Source of the DNA: Avibacterium sp. 20-132
Lineage (GTDB): Bacteria > Pseudomonadota > Gammaproteobacteria > Enterobacterales > Pasteurellaceae
Reading direction: 5' to 3'
NCBI RefSeq assembly: GCF_023611925.1
Contig: NZ_CP091456.1
Span: 1,654,001 to 1,718,000, forward strand
Length of the DNA: 64,000 nt
Position numbers and translations under genes: made by a program. The notes below the pieces were generated by a model. That model saw only the letters and a program-made list of their open reading frames with translations, ran no database searches and had not been told where the DNA came from. Below are positions 36,580 through 45,807 of the stretch, one piece after another; position 1 is the stretch's first letter, and each line of letters opens with the position of its first letter.

Positions 36580-38250
36580 TTATTTTGCTATACGTTTGTA
36601 TTTAATACGATGCGGTTGTAGTGCATCAGCACCGAATGTTTTCTTTTTCCATTCTTCATAGTCTGAGAAGTTACCTTCATAGAAAGTAACTTTGCCTTCA
36701 TCGCCGTAATCCAGAATATGGGTTGCGATACGGTCTAAGAACCAGCGGTCGTGGGAAATTACCATTGCACAGCCCGGGAATTCTAAGATCGCATTTTCTA
36801 AGGCGCGTAGGGTTTCCACGTCAAGATCGTTGGTTGGTTCGTCTAATAACAGCACGTTTCCCCCAGCTTGTAATAACTTGGCTAAATGTAAACGCCCACG
36901 TTCCCCACCAGACAATTCACCAACACGTTTTTGTTGATCGACGCCTTTAAAATTAAAACGTCCAACATAAGCACGACTTGGGATTTCAAAGTTACCAATA
37001 CGCAGAATATCTTGTCCGTGCGAGACTTCTTCCCATACTGTTTTACTATCGTCCATTTCATCACGGAATTGATCCACAGAAGAAAGCACCACGGTTTCAC
37101 CAAGCGTAATATTTCCACTATCAGGTTGTTCTTGCCCAGAAAGCATACGGAAAAGGGTCGATTTTCCTGCACCGTTCGCCCCGATAATCCCAACAATCGC
37201 ACCTTTTGGAATACTGAAAGATAAATCATCAATTAATGTTCGATCACCATAAGCTTTAGTTAAATTGCTCACTTCGATGACTTTATCCCCTAAACGTGGA
37301 CCCGGTGGAATAAATAATTCGTTGGTTTCGTTGCGTTTTTGATATTCACCGCTATTTAATTCTTCAAAGCGCGCCATACGGGCTTTGCTTTTTGCTTGAC
37401 GGCCTTTTGGATTTTGGCGAACCCATTCTAACTCTTTTTCAATGGATTTTTGACGAGCAGATTCTGCCGCCGCTTCTTGGGCAAGGCGTTTTTCTTTTTG
37501 CTCTAACCACGAAGAATAGTTGCCTTCCCAAGGAATGCCTTCACCGCGGTCAAGCTCTAAGATCCAACCTGCGACATTGTCTAGGAAGTAACGGTCGTGG
37601 GTAATGGCAACCACAGTCCCTTCGTAATCGTGTAAAAAACGCTCTAACCAAGCGACTGACTCTGCATCTAAATGGTTGGTTGGCTCATCTAATAACAGCA
37701 TATCTGGTTTTTCAAGCAATAAGCGGCAAAGTGCTACGCGACGGCGTTCTCCCCCTGAAAGATGCTCGATTTTGGCATCCCAATCCGGTAAACGTAACGC
37801 ATCAGCGGCACGTTCAAGTTGGTTTTCTAGATTATGCCCATCGTGCGCTTGAATAATAGCTTCTAATTGTGCTTGCTCGGCGGCAAGTTTATCGAAGTCA
37901 GCATCAGGATCGGCATAAAGCGCATAAACTTCATCTAAACGTGTTAAGGCATTTTTTACATCGGCAACGGCTTCTTCCACGGCCTCGCGTACGGTTTGTT
38001 GTGGTTCTAGCTTAGGTTCTTGTGGGAGATAACCAATTTTAATTCCGGGTTGTGGACGCGCTTCCCCTTCAAATTCTTTATCCACGCCAGCCATAATGCG
38101 AAGCAGGGTGGATTTCCCTGCACCATTTAACCCTAGCACACCAATTTTGGCACCCGGGAAAAAACTTAAGGAAATATCTTTTAAAATATGACGTTTCGGC
38201 GGCACAACCTTACCGACACGATGCATAGTATAAACAAATTGTGATGACAT
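36580..38250 (-). CDS. ettA: Energy-dependent translational throttle protein EttA (ABC-F)
   Basis: A ribosome-binding ABC-F ATPase that gates the first elongation step according to the ATP/ADP ratio. The 556 residues carry two ABC modules: Walker A GLNGAGKST near 40 and GANGAGKST near 355, signatures LSGGERRRVALCRLL and LSGGERGRLHLAKLL, and the arm domain after DEPTNHLDAESV. The ending LQPHRIKYKRIAK is typical of EttA. No membrane segments. A USS (38272) and a strong minus-strand terminator (38322-38346) lie just upstream. Confidence 0.95.
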   Translation of the reverse strand: MSSQFVYTMHRVGKVVPPKRHILKDISLSFFPGAKIGVLGLNGAGKSTLLRIMAGVDKEFEGEARPQPGIKIGYLPQEPKLEPQQTVREAVEEAVADVKNALTRLDEVYALYADPDADFDKLAAEQAQLEAIIQAHDGHNLENQLERAADALRLPDWDAKIEHLSGGERRRVALCRLLLEKPDMLLLDEPTNHLDAESVAWLERFLHDYEGTVVAITHDRYFLDNVAGWILELDRGEGIPWEGNYSSWLEQKEKRLAQEAAAESARQKSIEKELEWVRQNPKGRQAKSKARMARFEELNSGEYQKRNETNELFIPPGPRLGDKVIEVSNLTKAYGDRTLIDDLSFSIPKGAIVGIIGANGAGKSTLFRMLSGQEQPDSGNITLGETVVLSSVDQFRDEMDDSKTVWEEVSHGQDILRIGNFEIPSRAYVGRFNFKGVDQQKRVGELSGGERGRLHLAKLLQAGGNVLLLDEPTNDLDVETLRALENAILEFPGCAMVISHDRWFLDRIATHILDYGDEGKVTFYEGNFSDYEEWKKKTFGADALQPHRIKYKRIAK

Positions 38251-38321
38251 AAATTGTTCTCTTAGCTGTAAAAAGTGCGGTTATTTTACTTGATGTTTTT
38301 GTTTTTGGCGAATTGAAAGCG

Positions 38322-38346
38322 AAAAAAAACCTCCCAAACGGGAGGT
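38322..38346 (-). terminator. Intrinsic terminator on the minus strand upstream of ettA
   Basis: ACCTCCC (38329-38335) pairs with GGGAGGT (38340-38346) over a 4-base loop, and on the minus strand eight T follow. No protein-coding gene reads into it, so it ends either a small RNA or a leader ahead of ettA. Confidence 0.8.
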
Positions 38347-38436
38347 AGGAAAGTAGTTTAGCTATTTATTTTGATTATTTTATTTAGGAACTTTATGAAT
38401 ATCAAGCTGTCACTTGACGGTGTATATACTACAAAG
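38322..38436 (-). ncRNA. Candidate FNR/CRP-activated small RNA (about 115 nt)
   Basis: On the minus strand a FNR/CRP-like palindrome (38472-38487) is followed by a TATACA -10 box (38448-38443), giving a start near 38436. The palindrome is then centred at about -43, the place of a class II activator. Transcription would end at the strong hairpin at 38322-38346. No frame of useful length exists inside. E. coli has an FNR-activated sRNA (FnrS) of similar size and design; I cannot show sequence homology. The alternative is an attenuated leader of ettA. Confidence 0.4.
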
Positions 38437-38471
38437 AAATTGTGTATAAAGAAATGATCAACTTACATTTT

Positions 38472-38487
38472 TTTGATGTAAATCACA
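38472..38487. promoter_or_regulatory. FNR or CRP binding site in a divergent promoter region
   Basis: TTTGATGTAAATCACA contains TTGAT-N4-ATCAC, one mismatch from the FNR consensus TTGAT-N4-ATCAA, and read on the other strand TGTGA-N6-TCAAA, close to the CRP consensus. -10-like boxes lie on both sides: TATACA at 38443-38448 (leftward) and TATACT at 38503-38508 (rightward, towards the DUF1007 and NicO genes). Confidence 0.6.
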
Positions 38488-38602
38488 TAAATACTGTTTT
38501 TTTATACTATTTAAGCAAGTGAATTTCCAGCGAGCATTTTGTTTCAAATGGGGTTTAGTGATAGGATTCGTTTTTTGAGAATAATTTTTATTAAGGTCAG
38601 TT

Positions 38603-39235
38603 ATGTTAAGAAAGTGCTTAAGTGTGTTGGTGTTATTGCCTTTATCTTGTTTTGCCCATCCTCACGCTTTTATTGATATGCACAACAAAGTATTGGTAGA
38701 AGACGGAAGATTAGTGGGCTTTTCAATGCAGTGGGTGTTGGATGAAGCAAGTTCCGCCAGTATTATTTATGATTTAGCGCAATCCACTCAGCCGAGTGAT
38801 AAGCAAAAGTTGATTGATGAGGCAATGAAAAATATTGTGAATGAGCATTATTTTAGCTATCTCTTTGATAAAAATAAGAACAAGATCAAATATAAAGCAC
38901 AGGCACAGCATTATGGAATGAAATCAAATGGCACACAAGTGATGTACTATTTTGATTTTTTGTTGTCTAACCCCCAACTGCTAAAGGGAAATCAGTTTGA
39001 ATTAGCAACATACGATCCCACTTATTTTGTGGCAATGACGTATCCAACACTTAATAACAAACAAAGTGCGGTGGATTTTTCACAACTTCCTGCGCAATGT
39101 TCGGGCAAAGTAGTTGAACCGAATGTGGATCAGAAGGTGCGCGAATATGCAGCTTCTTTAGATCGCAGTCAGCGTAATGAGGACAGTTCCCTTGGCGAAG
39201 TGTTTAGCCAAAAAGTGGAGATTGTATGCAATTAA
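38603..39235 (+). CDS. DUF1007-family periplasmic protein
   Basis: A 210-residue exported protein: signal peptide at 1-18 (cut near CFA-HPH), leaving an N-terminus that begins HPHAFIDMHNKV, a His-rich start typical of DUF1007 and probably metal-binding. It overlaps the following NicO-family gene by 10 bases, so the pair is coupled. In related bacteria this pair is linked to nickel or cobalt traffic; this is an inference from context. Expression may depend on the FNR/CRP-like site at 38472. Confidence 0.8.
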   Translation: MLRKCLSVLVLLPLSCFAHPHAFIDMHNKVLVEDGRLVGFSMQWVLDEASSASIIYDLAQSTQPSDKQKLIDEAMKNIVNEHYFSYLFDKNKNKIKYKAQAQHYGMKSNGTQVMYYFDFLLSNPQLLKGNQFELATYDPTYFVAMTYPTLNNKQSAVDFSQLPAQCSGKVVEPNVDQKVREYAASLDRSQRNEDSSLGEVFSQKVEIVCN

Positions 39236-40254
39236 AAAAGCACACAAAAAGAGGGATTAAGTACCTCGCAATATTGCTGTTACTGGTGGTGCTGGGGTTT
39301 TATGTCTTACCTTATTTGTTTGGTCAAACGATGAGTTGGCAGAAGGCGTTTAACCAAAGTATTTCTGGATATTTACATCAAATCAATCACTATCCCGTGC
39401 AAGCGGGGTTAAGCTTAATGCTGATAAGTTTTTTGTATGGGGTGCTACACGCCCTTGGCCCCGGACACGGTAAATTTGTGATTGCCAGTTATTTATCTAC
39501 CCATCAATCTCAATTAAAAACCAGTGTTCAGCTCACCTTATTGTCTTCTTTAATGCAGGGCTTGGTGGCAGTGGTGGCAACATCTATTCTCGTGGCGGGG
39601 TTGCAATTGTCTTCCCATTATTTCAAATTGAGCCAGCTTTGGCTTGAACGTTCTGCGTTTATTTTGATGTTCTTATTGGGCATCTATTGGATTTATCAAA
39701 GTGCGGTGAAATTTTTGCACAAATTTCGTCAGAGTAAACGCACTGCTTCACTGGGGAAAATTCATTCTATTAAGCCTACCTCGGCAAAAAATAGATTGGA
39801 GAACCCCATTCAGGTTGCACAAATCCATTGTGATCACGAAAAAGGTTGCTGCTGTGGGCATCAACATTTACCCAGTTCACAGCAATTAGATCACGCCACA
39901 AATTTTAAATCCCGCTTGCTTGTGATTTTAACGATTGGTATGCGACCTTGCTCAGGGGCGATTTTTATTCTTTTTCTTTCCTATATGCTCAATCTTTATA
40001 AGTGGGGAATCGCAGCCGCGATGGCAATGGCGGTTGGCACAGGAATGACACTCTCTTTATTTGCGTTGATTGTGCAATACGCAAGGCAAACCGCAGTGAA
40101 GTTGGGGCGTTGGTATTTTAGCTCGGAAAATTCGCCTTATGCTGAGATTGTCGTGAAATTGATCGCAGGCGGCGTGGTGATTTTCTTTGCTACGGCACTT
40201 TTTTATGGCACAACCTTGCCTATGCGTGGTGGCGCGGTGCTATTTGGAGGATAA
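39226..40254 (+). CDS. NicO/RcnA-family nickel-cobalt transporter
   Basis: A 342-residue inner-membrane protein with about seven hydrophobic segments. The motif LHALGPGHGKFVIASYL near residue 75 (HALGPGHGK) and TIGMRPCSGAIFILFL near 243 are hallmarks of the NicO family. A cytoplasmic or periplasmic loop around 200-225 is rich in His and Cys (HCDHEKGCCCGHQHLP), likely metal-sensing or metal-relaying. It is translationally coupled to the DUF1007 gene. Import versus export cannot be decided from sequence. Confidence 0.85.
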   Translation: MQLKKHTKRGIKYLAILLLLVVLGFYVLPYLFGQTMSWQKAFNQSISGYLHQINHYPVQAGLSLMLISFLYGVLHALGPGHGKFVIASYLSTHQSQLKTSVQLTLLSSLMQGLVAVVATSILVAGLQLSSHYFKLSQLWLERSAFILMFLLGIYWIYQSAVKFLHKFRQSKRTASLGKIHSIKPTSAKNRLENPIQVAQIHCDHEKGCCCGHQHLPSSQQLDHATNFKSRLLVILTIGMRPCSGAIFILFLSYMLNLYKWGIAAAMAMAVGTGMTLSLFALIVQYARQTAVKLGRWYFSSENSPYAEIVVKLIAGGVVIFFATALFYGTTLPMRGGAVLFGG

Positions 40255-40320
40255 TCTTTCCGGTGAAAAATAGGGGTGAAAGATCACCCCTTTTTTCTTT
40301 TGATTGTCTTATTATTCAAA

Positions 40321-41292
40321 TCAAAGTGCGGTGTAAATAAGCAAAGAATTATACGCCACATAAGCGAGAAATAACATTAGCCCTTCAAGGCGGTTAATCT
40401 GCCCTGTTCGTCCTTTGAACCCATAACCAAATAAAAACAGTAAGCCCGTCAAGGCGATCATAACGAGCATATCTCGACTAAACACTTCGGACGTTGCTTG
40501 AATTGGGGTAATAGCACCTGCAATCCCTACTACCGCAAGTGTGTTAAACAAGTTAGAACCAATAATATTGCCCACAGCGAGATCTAATTCATTTTTTCTC
40601 GCTGCCATAATAGAAGCTGCTAATTCAGGTAATGACGTACCGATGGCAACAATGGTTAAGCCGATAATTAAATCACTCACACCTAAATAAGTGGCGATAT
40701 TTACTGCCCCCCACACTAATAATTGCGAACTGCCCATTAATAATACCAATCCAATGACTAACCATAATAAGGCGGTTTTTAACGGCATTCGTGATTTTTC
40801 TTTGAGTTCATCGGTAATGTCTTGCCCAAGGCTATCGCTTGAATGTTTTGTGCCTTGCCAAATTGTCCAGCCCATATAGAGTGTGAAGACTGCCAATAAA
40901 ATCACGGCATCAAGACGAGAAATGGTGGCATCATAAATTAAACAAGCAGAAAGTAGGGTAACAAACATTAACACGGGCAATTCTTTTTTTAGCACTTGTG
41001 AATTGACGATAATTGGCTTAATAATGGCGGTGACACCTAAAATTAACGCAATATTGGTGATGTTTGAGCCATAAGCATTGCCCAGTGCAATCCCCGGGCT
41101 GTGGTTGAGGGCTGAAAGGGCAGAAACAATGATTTCAGGCGCAGAGGTGCCAAACCCAATAATAACAATACCAATTAATAAGGGCGACATCCCTAAATAG
41201 CTGGCGAGAGAAGCGGCACCATCAATAAAACGATCTGCACTCCAGACTAAAATCACTAATCCGATAAGTATAGCGAGAAAAGATAAAAACAT
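40321..41292 (-). CDS. Calcium/sodium:proton antiporter, CaCA family (YrbG-like)
   Basis: A 323-residue inner-membrane exchanger with ten hydrophobic segments and the two inverted alpha repeats: GFGTSAPEIIVSALSA with GNAYGSNITNIALILG in the first half, and AIGTSLPELAASIMAA with GNIIGSNLFNTLAVVG in the second. These acidic and Asn positions bind the cation. Paired with YrbG of E. coli, which here is away from the LPS-transport cluster. A USS overlaps the stop region. Confidence 0.92.
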   Translation of the reverse strand: MFLSFLAILIGLVILVWSADRFIDGAASLASYLGMSPLLIGIVIIGFGTSAPEIIVSALSALNHSPGIALGNAYGSNITNIALILGVTAIIKPIIVNSQVLKKELPVLMFVTLLSACLIYDATISRLDAVILLAVFTLYMGWTIWQGTKHSSDSLGQDITDELKEKSRMPLKTALLWLVIGLVLLMGSSQLLVWGAVNIATYLGVSDLIIGLTIVAIGTSLPELAASIMAARKNELDLAVGNIIGSNLFNTLAVVGIAGAITPIQATSEVFSRDMLVMIALTGLLFLFGYGFKGRTGQINRLEGLMLFLAYVAYNSLLIYTAL

Positions 41293-41362
41293 TTGTTTGT
41301 CCTATAAATGATGAAAAGTAACGGATATTATCATTCTTATGAAAGGTTAATTAGAAAAAATA

Positions 41363-41389
41363 AAAGCCCATAAGGAGGATATGGGCTTT
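41363..41389 (-). terminator. Terminator of tRNA-Asn
   Basis: AAAGCCCATA (41363-41372) pairs with TATGGGCTTT (41380-41389) over a 7-base loop, with T-rich sequence following on the minus strand, 66 bases past the tRNA 3' end. Confidence 0.8.
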
Positions 41390-41454
41390 AAGCTCTTTTG
41401 GAATTAAATAGCTTTTATAAAAGGAGACAAATAAAAACTGCCAAAAGAGAAAAT

Positions 41455-41530
41455 TGGCTCCTCCTGCTGGACTTGAACCAGCGACATACGGATTAACAGT
41501 CCGCCGTTCTACCGACTGAACTAAGGAGGA
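41455..41530 (-). tRNA. tRNA-Asn (anticodon GTT)
   Basis: A 76-base gene with encoded CCA. The acceptor is TCCTCCT pairing with AGGAGGA (extended by G), the D arm is AGTTCAGTCGGTAGAACG, the anticodon region GGACTGTTAATCC gives GTT, and the T arm is CTGGTTCAAGTCCAG. The sequence follows E. coli tRNA-Asn closely. Confidence 0.96.
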
Positions 41531-41633
41531 ATAATTCTGTATCACAAGGAATTGGTCGCAGATGATAATGATCTGTCTTTCCTTTGTCAACAGTGAAATT
41601 AAAAAAATGTTGAAAAATTATATTCTTTTTTTA

Positions 41634-41655
41634 TATCCACAGTGCCTGTGGATAA
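41634..41655. promoter_or_regulatory. Converging DnaA boxes upstream of uvrB
   Basis: Nine-base perfect inverted arms TATCCACAG and CTGTGGATA are separated by TGC. The right arm with the next base is TGTGGATAA, a perfect DnaA box on the minus strand (TTATCCACA); the left box (ATATCCACA, 41633-41641) has one mismatch. The following 200 bases are extremely AT-rich. Confidence 0.6.
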
Positions 41656-41920
41656 GTCTGTGGGTTCTTATTTGAAAAAATCGCTGATCCCTTGAAAAAA
41701 CTAGGTATTTACTGATTAGCAATAAAATTGATTGTAAAATAACATTTTCTTATTTATCAATTGGTTAATAAAAATCTAGAAATTTTTTTAAAATTTTTTT
41801 TGATTTTGTGAGATTTCAATCTTGACAAATATAACTCTGTGTAAAACTTAATGTTTTGTTCAAGCCGAAAGGAAAAAATTATGCTAAAATTGACCGCACT
41901 TTTCTAATAGGGCGTTTTTT
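41656..41920. other. AT-rich uvrB upstream region
   Basis: This interval has no gene. It is strongly AT-rich with T and A runs between 41740 and 41815. TTGACA at 41822 followed after 15-17 bases by TAAAAC may be the uvrB promoter. A USS (41885-41894) lies 30 bases ahead of the gene. I found no CTGT-N8-ACAG LexA box here. Confidence 0.4.
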
Positions 41921-43954
41921 ATGAGTAACAAAATTCACAGCAAACCGTTTATTCTGCATTCCGATTTTTCTCCCTCGGGCGATCAACCTCAGGCGATAGA
42001 AAAGCTGAGCGAAAATCTTAATGATGGTTTGGCTCATCAAACGCTACTTGGCGTAACGGGATCGGGTAAAACCTTTACCATTGCCAATGTCATTGCCAAA
42101 CTTAATCGCCCCGCAATGTTGTTGGCACCGAACAAAACCCTTGCAGCTCAGCTTTATGCTGAAATGAAGACGTTTTTCCCTGAAAATGCGGTGGAATATT
42201 TTGTTTCTTATTACGATTATTATCAGCCAGAAGCCTATGTCCCAAGTAGTGATACGTTTATTGAAAAAGATGCGTCTATTAATGACCAAATTGAACAAAT
42301 GCGTCTGTCTGCAACAAAATCCTTTTTAGAACGGCGTGATACCATTGTGGTTGCCTCCGTTTCTGCTATTTATGGTTTGGGTGATCCCGATAGCTATTTG
42401 AAGATGATGTTACATTTACAAACGGGTGCGATTATTAACCAGCGACAAATTTTAGCGAAATTAGCGGAGTTGCAATATACCCGCAATGATCAGGCATTTC
42501 AGCGCGGGACATTCAGAGTGCGGGGAGAAATTATTGATATTTTCCCAGCGGAATCTGATGATCAAGCGGTTCGTATTGAATTATTTGATGATGAAATTGA
42601 ACGTTTAAGTTTATTTGATCCGCTCACTGGCGCCAATTTCGGTGCCGTGCCACGTTACACCATTTATCCGAAAACCCACTATGTTACCCCGCGTGAACGG
42701 ATTTTAGATGCCATTGAGCAAATCAAAGCGGAGCTGGCGCAGCGCCGAGAGTATTTCATCAAAGAAAATAAATTGCTAGAGGAACAACGCATTACCCAAC
42801 GCACTCAGTTTGATATTGAAATGATGAACGAATTGGGTTATTGCTCAGGCATTGAAAATTATTCTCGCTATTTATCTGGGCGTAAAGAAGGTGAGCCACC
42901 TCCGACGTTATTTGACTATATTCCCGCCGATGGCTTATTAATTATTGATGAATCTCACGTTACTGTGCCACAAATTGGCGGAATGTATCGTGGCGACCGT
43001 TCACGTAAAGAAACCTTGGTAGAATATGGCTTTCGATTGCCTTCCGCGTTGGATAATCGCCCATTACGTTTTGAAGAATTTGAACGCCTTGCTCCGCAAA
43101 CCATTTATGTTTCAGCGACGCCCGGCCCTTACGAATTAGAAAAATCAGGTAGTGAGATTATCGATCAAGTCGTACGCCCAACGGGGTTACTCGATCCTGA
43201 AATTGAAATCCGCCCCGTAGCGATTCAAGTGGATGACTTACTTTCCGAGGCTCGCCAAAGAGCGGATAAAAATGAACGCGTTTTAGTTACTACACTCACT
43301 AAACGAATGGCAGAAGATCTGACCGATTATTTAGAAGAACACGGTGTGCGCGTGCGTTATTTGCATTCTGATATTGATACCGTAGAACGGGTAGAAATCA
43401 TTCGAGATTTACGTTTAGGGGAATTTGACGTATTGGTCGGAATCAACTTATTACGTGAGGGCTTAGACATTCCCGAAGTGTCTTTAGTTGCAATTTTAGA
43501 TGCCGATAAAGAAGGCTTTTTGCGTTCCGAACGATCATTGATCCAAACTATTGGACGTGCGGCACGAAATTTAAATGGTAAAGCCATTTTGTATGCTGAT
43601 AGTATTACCAAATCAATGGACAAAGCTATTAACGAAACCAACCGCCGCCGTGAAAAACAAATGAAATACAATGAAGAACACGGCATTGTGCCACAAGCGT
43701 TGAATAAAAAAGTCGGCGAATTGCTTGATATTGGACAAAGTGCAACCAATAACAAAGCAAAAAGCAAGCAAAAACAAAAATCAGTGGCAGAACCTACCGC
43801 ACTTTATCAACCAACCAGTACAAAAGAACTTCAGCAACAAATCAAAAAACTGGAACAACAAATGTACAAACACGCCCAAAACTTGGAATTTGAAAAAGCC
43901 GCTGCGGTACGTGATCAGTTGCATCAGTTAAGGGAAAGGTTTTTGGAGAACTAA
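41921..43954 (+). CDS. uvrB: Excinuclease ABC subunit UvrB
   Basis: Damage-verifying helicase-like subunit of nucleotide excision repair. The 677 residues match the family. Walker A GVTGSGKT is at 44-51, the damage-contact beta-hairpin [12 protein letters not shown] around 93-104, the helicase motifs [14 protein letters not shown] and QTIGRAARN follow, and the C-terminal UVR domain (about 638-672, [19 protein letters not shown]) binds UvrC. It is a single-gene unit between the DnaA-box region and a strong terminator. Confidence 0.97.
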   Translation: MSNKIHSKPFILHSDFSPSGDQPQAIEKLSENLNDGLAHQTLLGVTGSGKTFTIANVIAKLNRPAMLLAPNKTLAAQLYAEMKTFFPENAVEYFVSYYDYYQPEAYVPSSDTFIEKDASINDQIEQMRLSATKSFLERRDTIVVASVSAIYGLGDPDSYLKMMLHLQTGAIINQRQILAKLAELQYTRNDQAFQRGTFRVRGEIIDIFPAESDDQAVRIELFDDEIERLSLFDPLTGANFGAVPRYTIYPKTHYVTPRERILDAIEQIKAELAQRREYFIKENKLLEEQRITQRTQFDIEMMNELGYCSGIENYSRYLSGRKEGEPPPTLFDYIPADGLLIIDESHVTVPQIGGMYRGDRSRKETLVEYGFRLPSALDNRPLRFEEFERLAPQTIYVSATPGPYELEKSGSEIIDQVVRPTGLLDPEIEIRPVAIQVDDLLSEARQRADKNERVLVTTLTKRMAEDLTDYLEEHGVRVRYLHSDIDTVERVEIIRDLRLGEFDVLVGINLLREGLDIPEVSLVAILDADKEGFLRSERSLIQTIGRAARNLNGKAILYADSITKSMDKAINETNRRREKQMKYNEEHGIVPQALNKKVGELLDIGQSATNNKAKSKQKQKSVAEPTALYQPTSTKELQQQIKKLEQQMYKHAQNLEFEKAAAVRDQLHQLRERFLEN

Positions 43955-44034
43955 ATCTTATGTTTACAAGAATACATTAATCCGATTTCTCCACAGCAGT
44001 TTTCTGAAGACTGGTTTAAATAATTGAAAGTGAG

Positions 44035-44068
44035 AGCCTTATTTTCTATGAAAATAAGGCTTTTTTTA
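44035..44068 (+). terminator. Rho-independent terminator of uvrB
   Basis: AGCCTTATTTT (44035-44045) pairs with AAAATAAGGCT (44051-44061) over a 5-base loop, followed by T. It also lies at the end of the leftward OsmC-like gene. Confidence 0.9.
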
Positions 44069-44072
44069 TATG

Positions 44073-44480
44073 TTATTCGTAATGAAAACGAAATTCTTGT
44101 ACTAAATCTGCACTGAGGCTTTTGGCGACAGGGCAGGTGTGAGCCGCGGCTTCGAGCGTGGCACGCGTGCGTTCATCAAGCGCTTTGTTAAGATAGAAAT
44201 CTAATACAATACGTGCGACTCGGCGTGGGGTGAGCGCCATTTCTTTTTCTACTTCAATGCGTGTGCCTTGTAAATCCACGCCAAGATTTCTTGCTCGAAT
44301 TCCCATAATTGTCATTGCACAGGCGGCAAGTGAAGCAGCAAGTAAATCTGTTGGTGAAAAGGCTTCACCTTTACCATTATTGTCCACAGGGGCATCAGTG
44401 GAAATTTTGTTTCCACTCTGTAAATGGATTAAATCGTTGTGCAAATTGCCAGTGTAATGAATCGTTGAAATGTGTGCCAT
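44073..44480 (-). CDS. OsmC-family peroxiredoxin-like protein
   Basis: A 135-residue cytoplasmic protein of the OsmC/Ohr fold. The two redox Cys are Cys54 (LAACAMTIMG) and Cys116 (AHTCPVAKSL), and FSPTDLLAASLAAC is the family helix. The class reduces organic hydroperoxides; this sequence is closer to the general OsmC-like group than to Ohr. AAGGAGTTCC-type ribosome site precedes the start. Single gene. Confidence 0.9.
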   Translation of the reverse strand: MAHISTIHYTGNLHNDLIHLQSGNKISTDAPVDNNGKGEAFSPTDLLAASLAACAMTIMGIRARNLGVDLQGTRIEVEKEMALTPRRVARIVLDFYLNKALDERTRATLEAAAHTCPVAKSLSADLVQEFRFHYE

Positions 44481-44753
44481 AGGAACTCCTTATTAGACTA
44501 ATTTGTAGCTCAATTAGAGTAAAAGGAAAACTGGGGAAGTGCAAGATATATTATTTTTTTATTTAGAAAAATAATGAGGGAAATTAAAGTGGAATAGGAT
44601 GAGTTTGATTATTTTGATTTATGGAGAGATTAATAGGATTTTATAAGAATTATCTCTAAGTAACAAAAGAACCTAGAAAAAATAAAATGATACAAAATGC
44701 TGTTTAAATCAGATAAACAGCATTTTTATAAGTGCGGTGCTTTTTTCGTAAAT
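44481..44753. other. Non-coding interval
   Basis: 273 bases between the OsmC-like and AEC genes. Apart from the hairpin at 44695-44725 and a USS near 44732 I see nothing in it; the sequence is AT-rich with stops in all frames. Confidence 0.5.
44695..44728. terminator. Bidirectional terminator after the AEC permease gene
   Basis: AAATGCTGTTTA (44695-44706) pairs with TAAACAGCATTT (44714-44725) over a 7-base loop with T on both reading directions. It ends the leftward AEC gene. Confidence 0.8.
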
Positions 44754-45713
44754 TTAGTTTAAAAGCCCAAGTAAACCATCAATCAGTGGCACAATAGGAA
44801 TAAATAATAAGGTGCTTGTGGTAACAATATTGGTAGCAAAAGACACGTCACCTTTGGCTTCATTGGCAAGAATAGGCAATATGGCAAGAGCAGAAACGGA
44901 GGATTGTAGAATCAGCGTTTGTGCCTCAATCGTTGGCAATGGTAGCACGGTTTTACCTATAAAAATGAGAAATACCATAATCGCTGGGGCGATAGCAAAT
45001 TTGCCGATGAGTGCGGTAATGGTGTCTTTATCAAATTTGAGGCTTTTTAATCCCGCATCATAAAGCGTGATGCCAATATAAATGAGTGAAAGTGGCGTAA
45101 CCATTGCCCCTATATAGCTTAATGCGCTGTGAATAAAATTTGGTACAGGAATATTGATGAGTAAAAAAATGAGGGCAACAAGAAACCCGAGTAACGGTGG
45201 AGGTAAAAGTTTTTTCCAGTTAAATAAGCGATGTGGTGATGATTGTGATTGGCTACTATCTCGTGCAATCAGCCAAGCGCCGAAAGTCCAAGTGGAAATG
45301 GTATTTAGTACATAATAGACCAAAAAATAAGGCATACTATTTTCACCAAATAATGCAATATTTAAGGGTAAGCCGATAAATATGGTATTAGCGTTTACTA
45401 TCGTATTAATAAAAACGCCTTTCCGCCCTGCACGAATATTGAAGGCTTTTGTCATTAACCACGCAATAATATAACCTAAGAATATTGCAGCAGTACCATA
45501 AATTAATCCATCTGATAGCGAAAATAATGTTTCACGAGTAAGGTAACTTAGCACAGAAATAAAAATAGAAGCAGGGAGGGCAATATTCATAATGAGTTTA
45601 GAAATATTGCCAGCAAAGCTGTCTGCAAAATAGCCTTTATGGCGTAAATAAAAACCTAATACAATAATCAGAACGATAGATAAGACACTTTCAAGTGCGG
45701 TGAGAAAAAGCAT
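44754..45713 (-). CDS. AEC-family (auxin efflux carrier-like) permease
   Basis: A 319-residue inner-membrane transporter with about ten hydrophobic segments. NIALPASIFISVLSYL in the first quarter and VNANTIFIGLPLNIALFG near residue 105 are typical of the AEC family, which includes malonate and malate carriers such as MdcF. It is directly downstream of the malic enzyme gene on the same strand, though a terminator intervenes, so a role in malate or related acid transport is a reasonable guess. A USS lies in its first codons. Confidence 0.82.
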   Translation of the reverse strand: MLFLTALESVLSIVLIIVLGFYLRHKGYFADSFAGNISKLIMNIALPASIFISVLSYLTRETLFSLSDGLIYGTAAIFLGYIIAWLMTKAFNIRAGRKGVFINTIVNANTIFIGLPLNIALFGENSMPYFLVYYVLNTISTWTFGAWLIARDSSQSQSSPHRLFNWKKLLPPPLLGFLVALIFLLINIPVPNFIHSALSYIGAMVTPLSLIYIGITLYDAGLKSLKFDKDTITALIGKFAIAPAIMVFLIFIGKTVLPLPTIEAQTLILQSSVSALAILPILANEAKGDVSFATNIVTTSTLLFIPIVPLIDGLLGLLN

Positions 45714-45807
45714 TATATTTTCCTCTGTTGGAATAATTTCTTTTTTAGGATTATTTAGAAAGCGCTTTGTGAGATTAATTAATAAAAGCGCCGTCTTTTT
45801 TATAAAA

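Noticed and set aside
41633..41920. Chromosomal replication origin
   Set aside because: Only two DnaA boxes and an AT-rich stretch, few GATC sites and no dnaA, dnaN or mnmG nearby; a regulatory role at uvrB is more likely.
41656..41920. LexA box controlling uvrB
   Set aside because: I searched for CTGT-N8-ACAG by eye and found no acceptable match.
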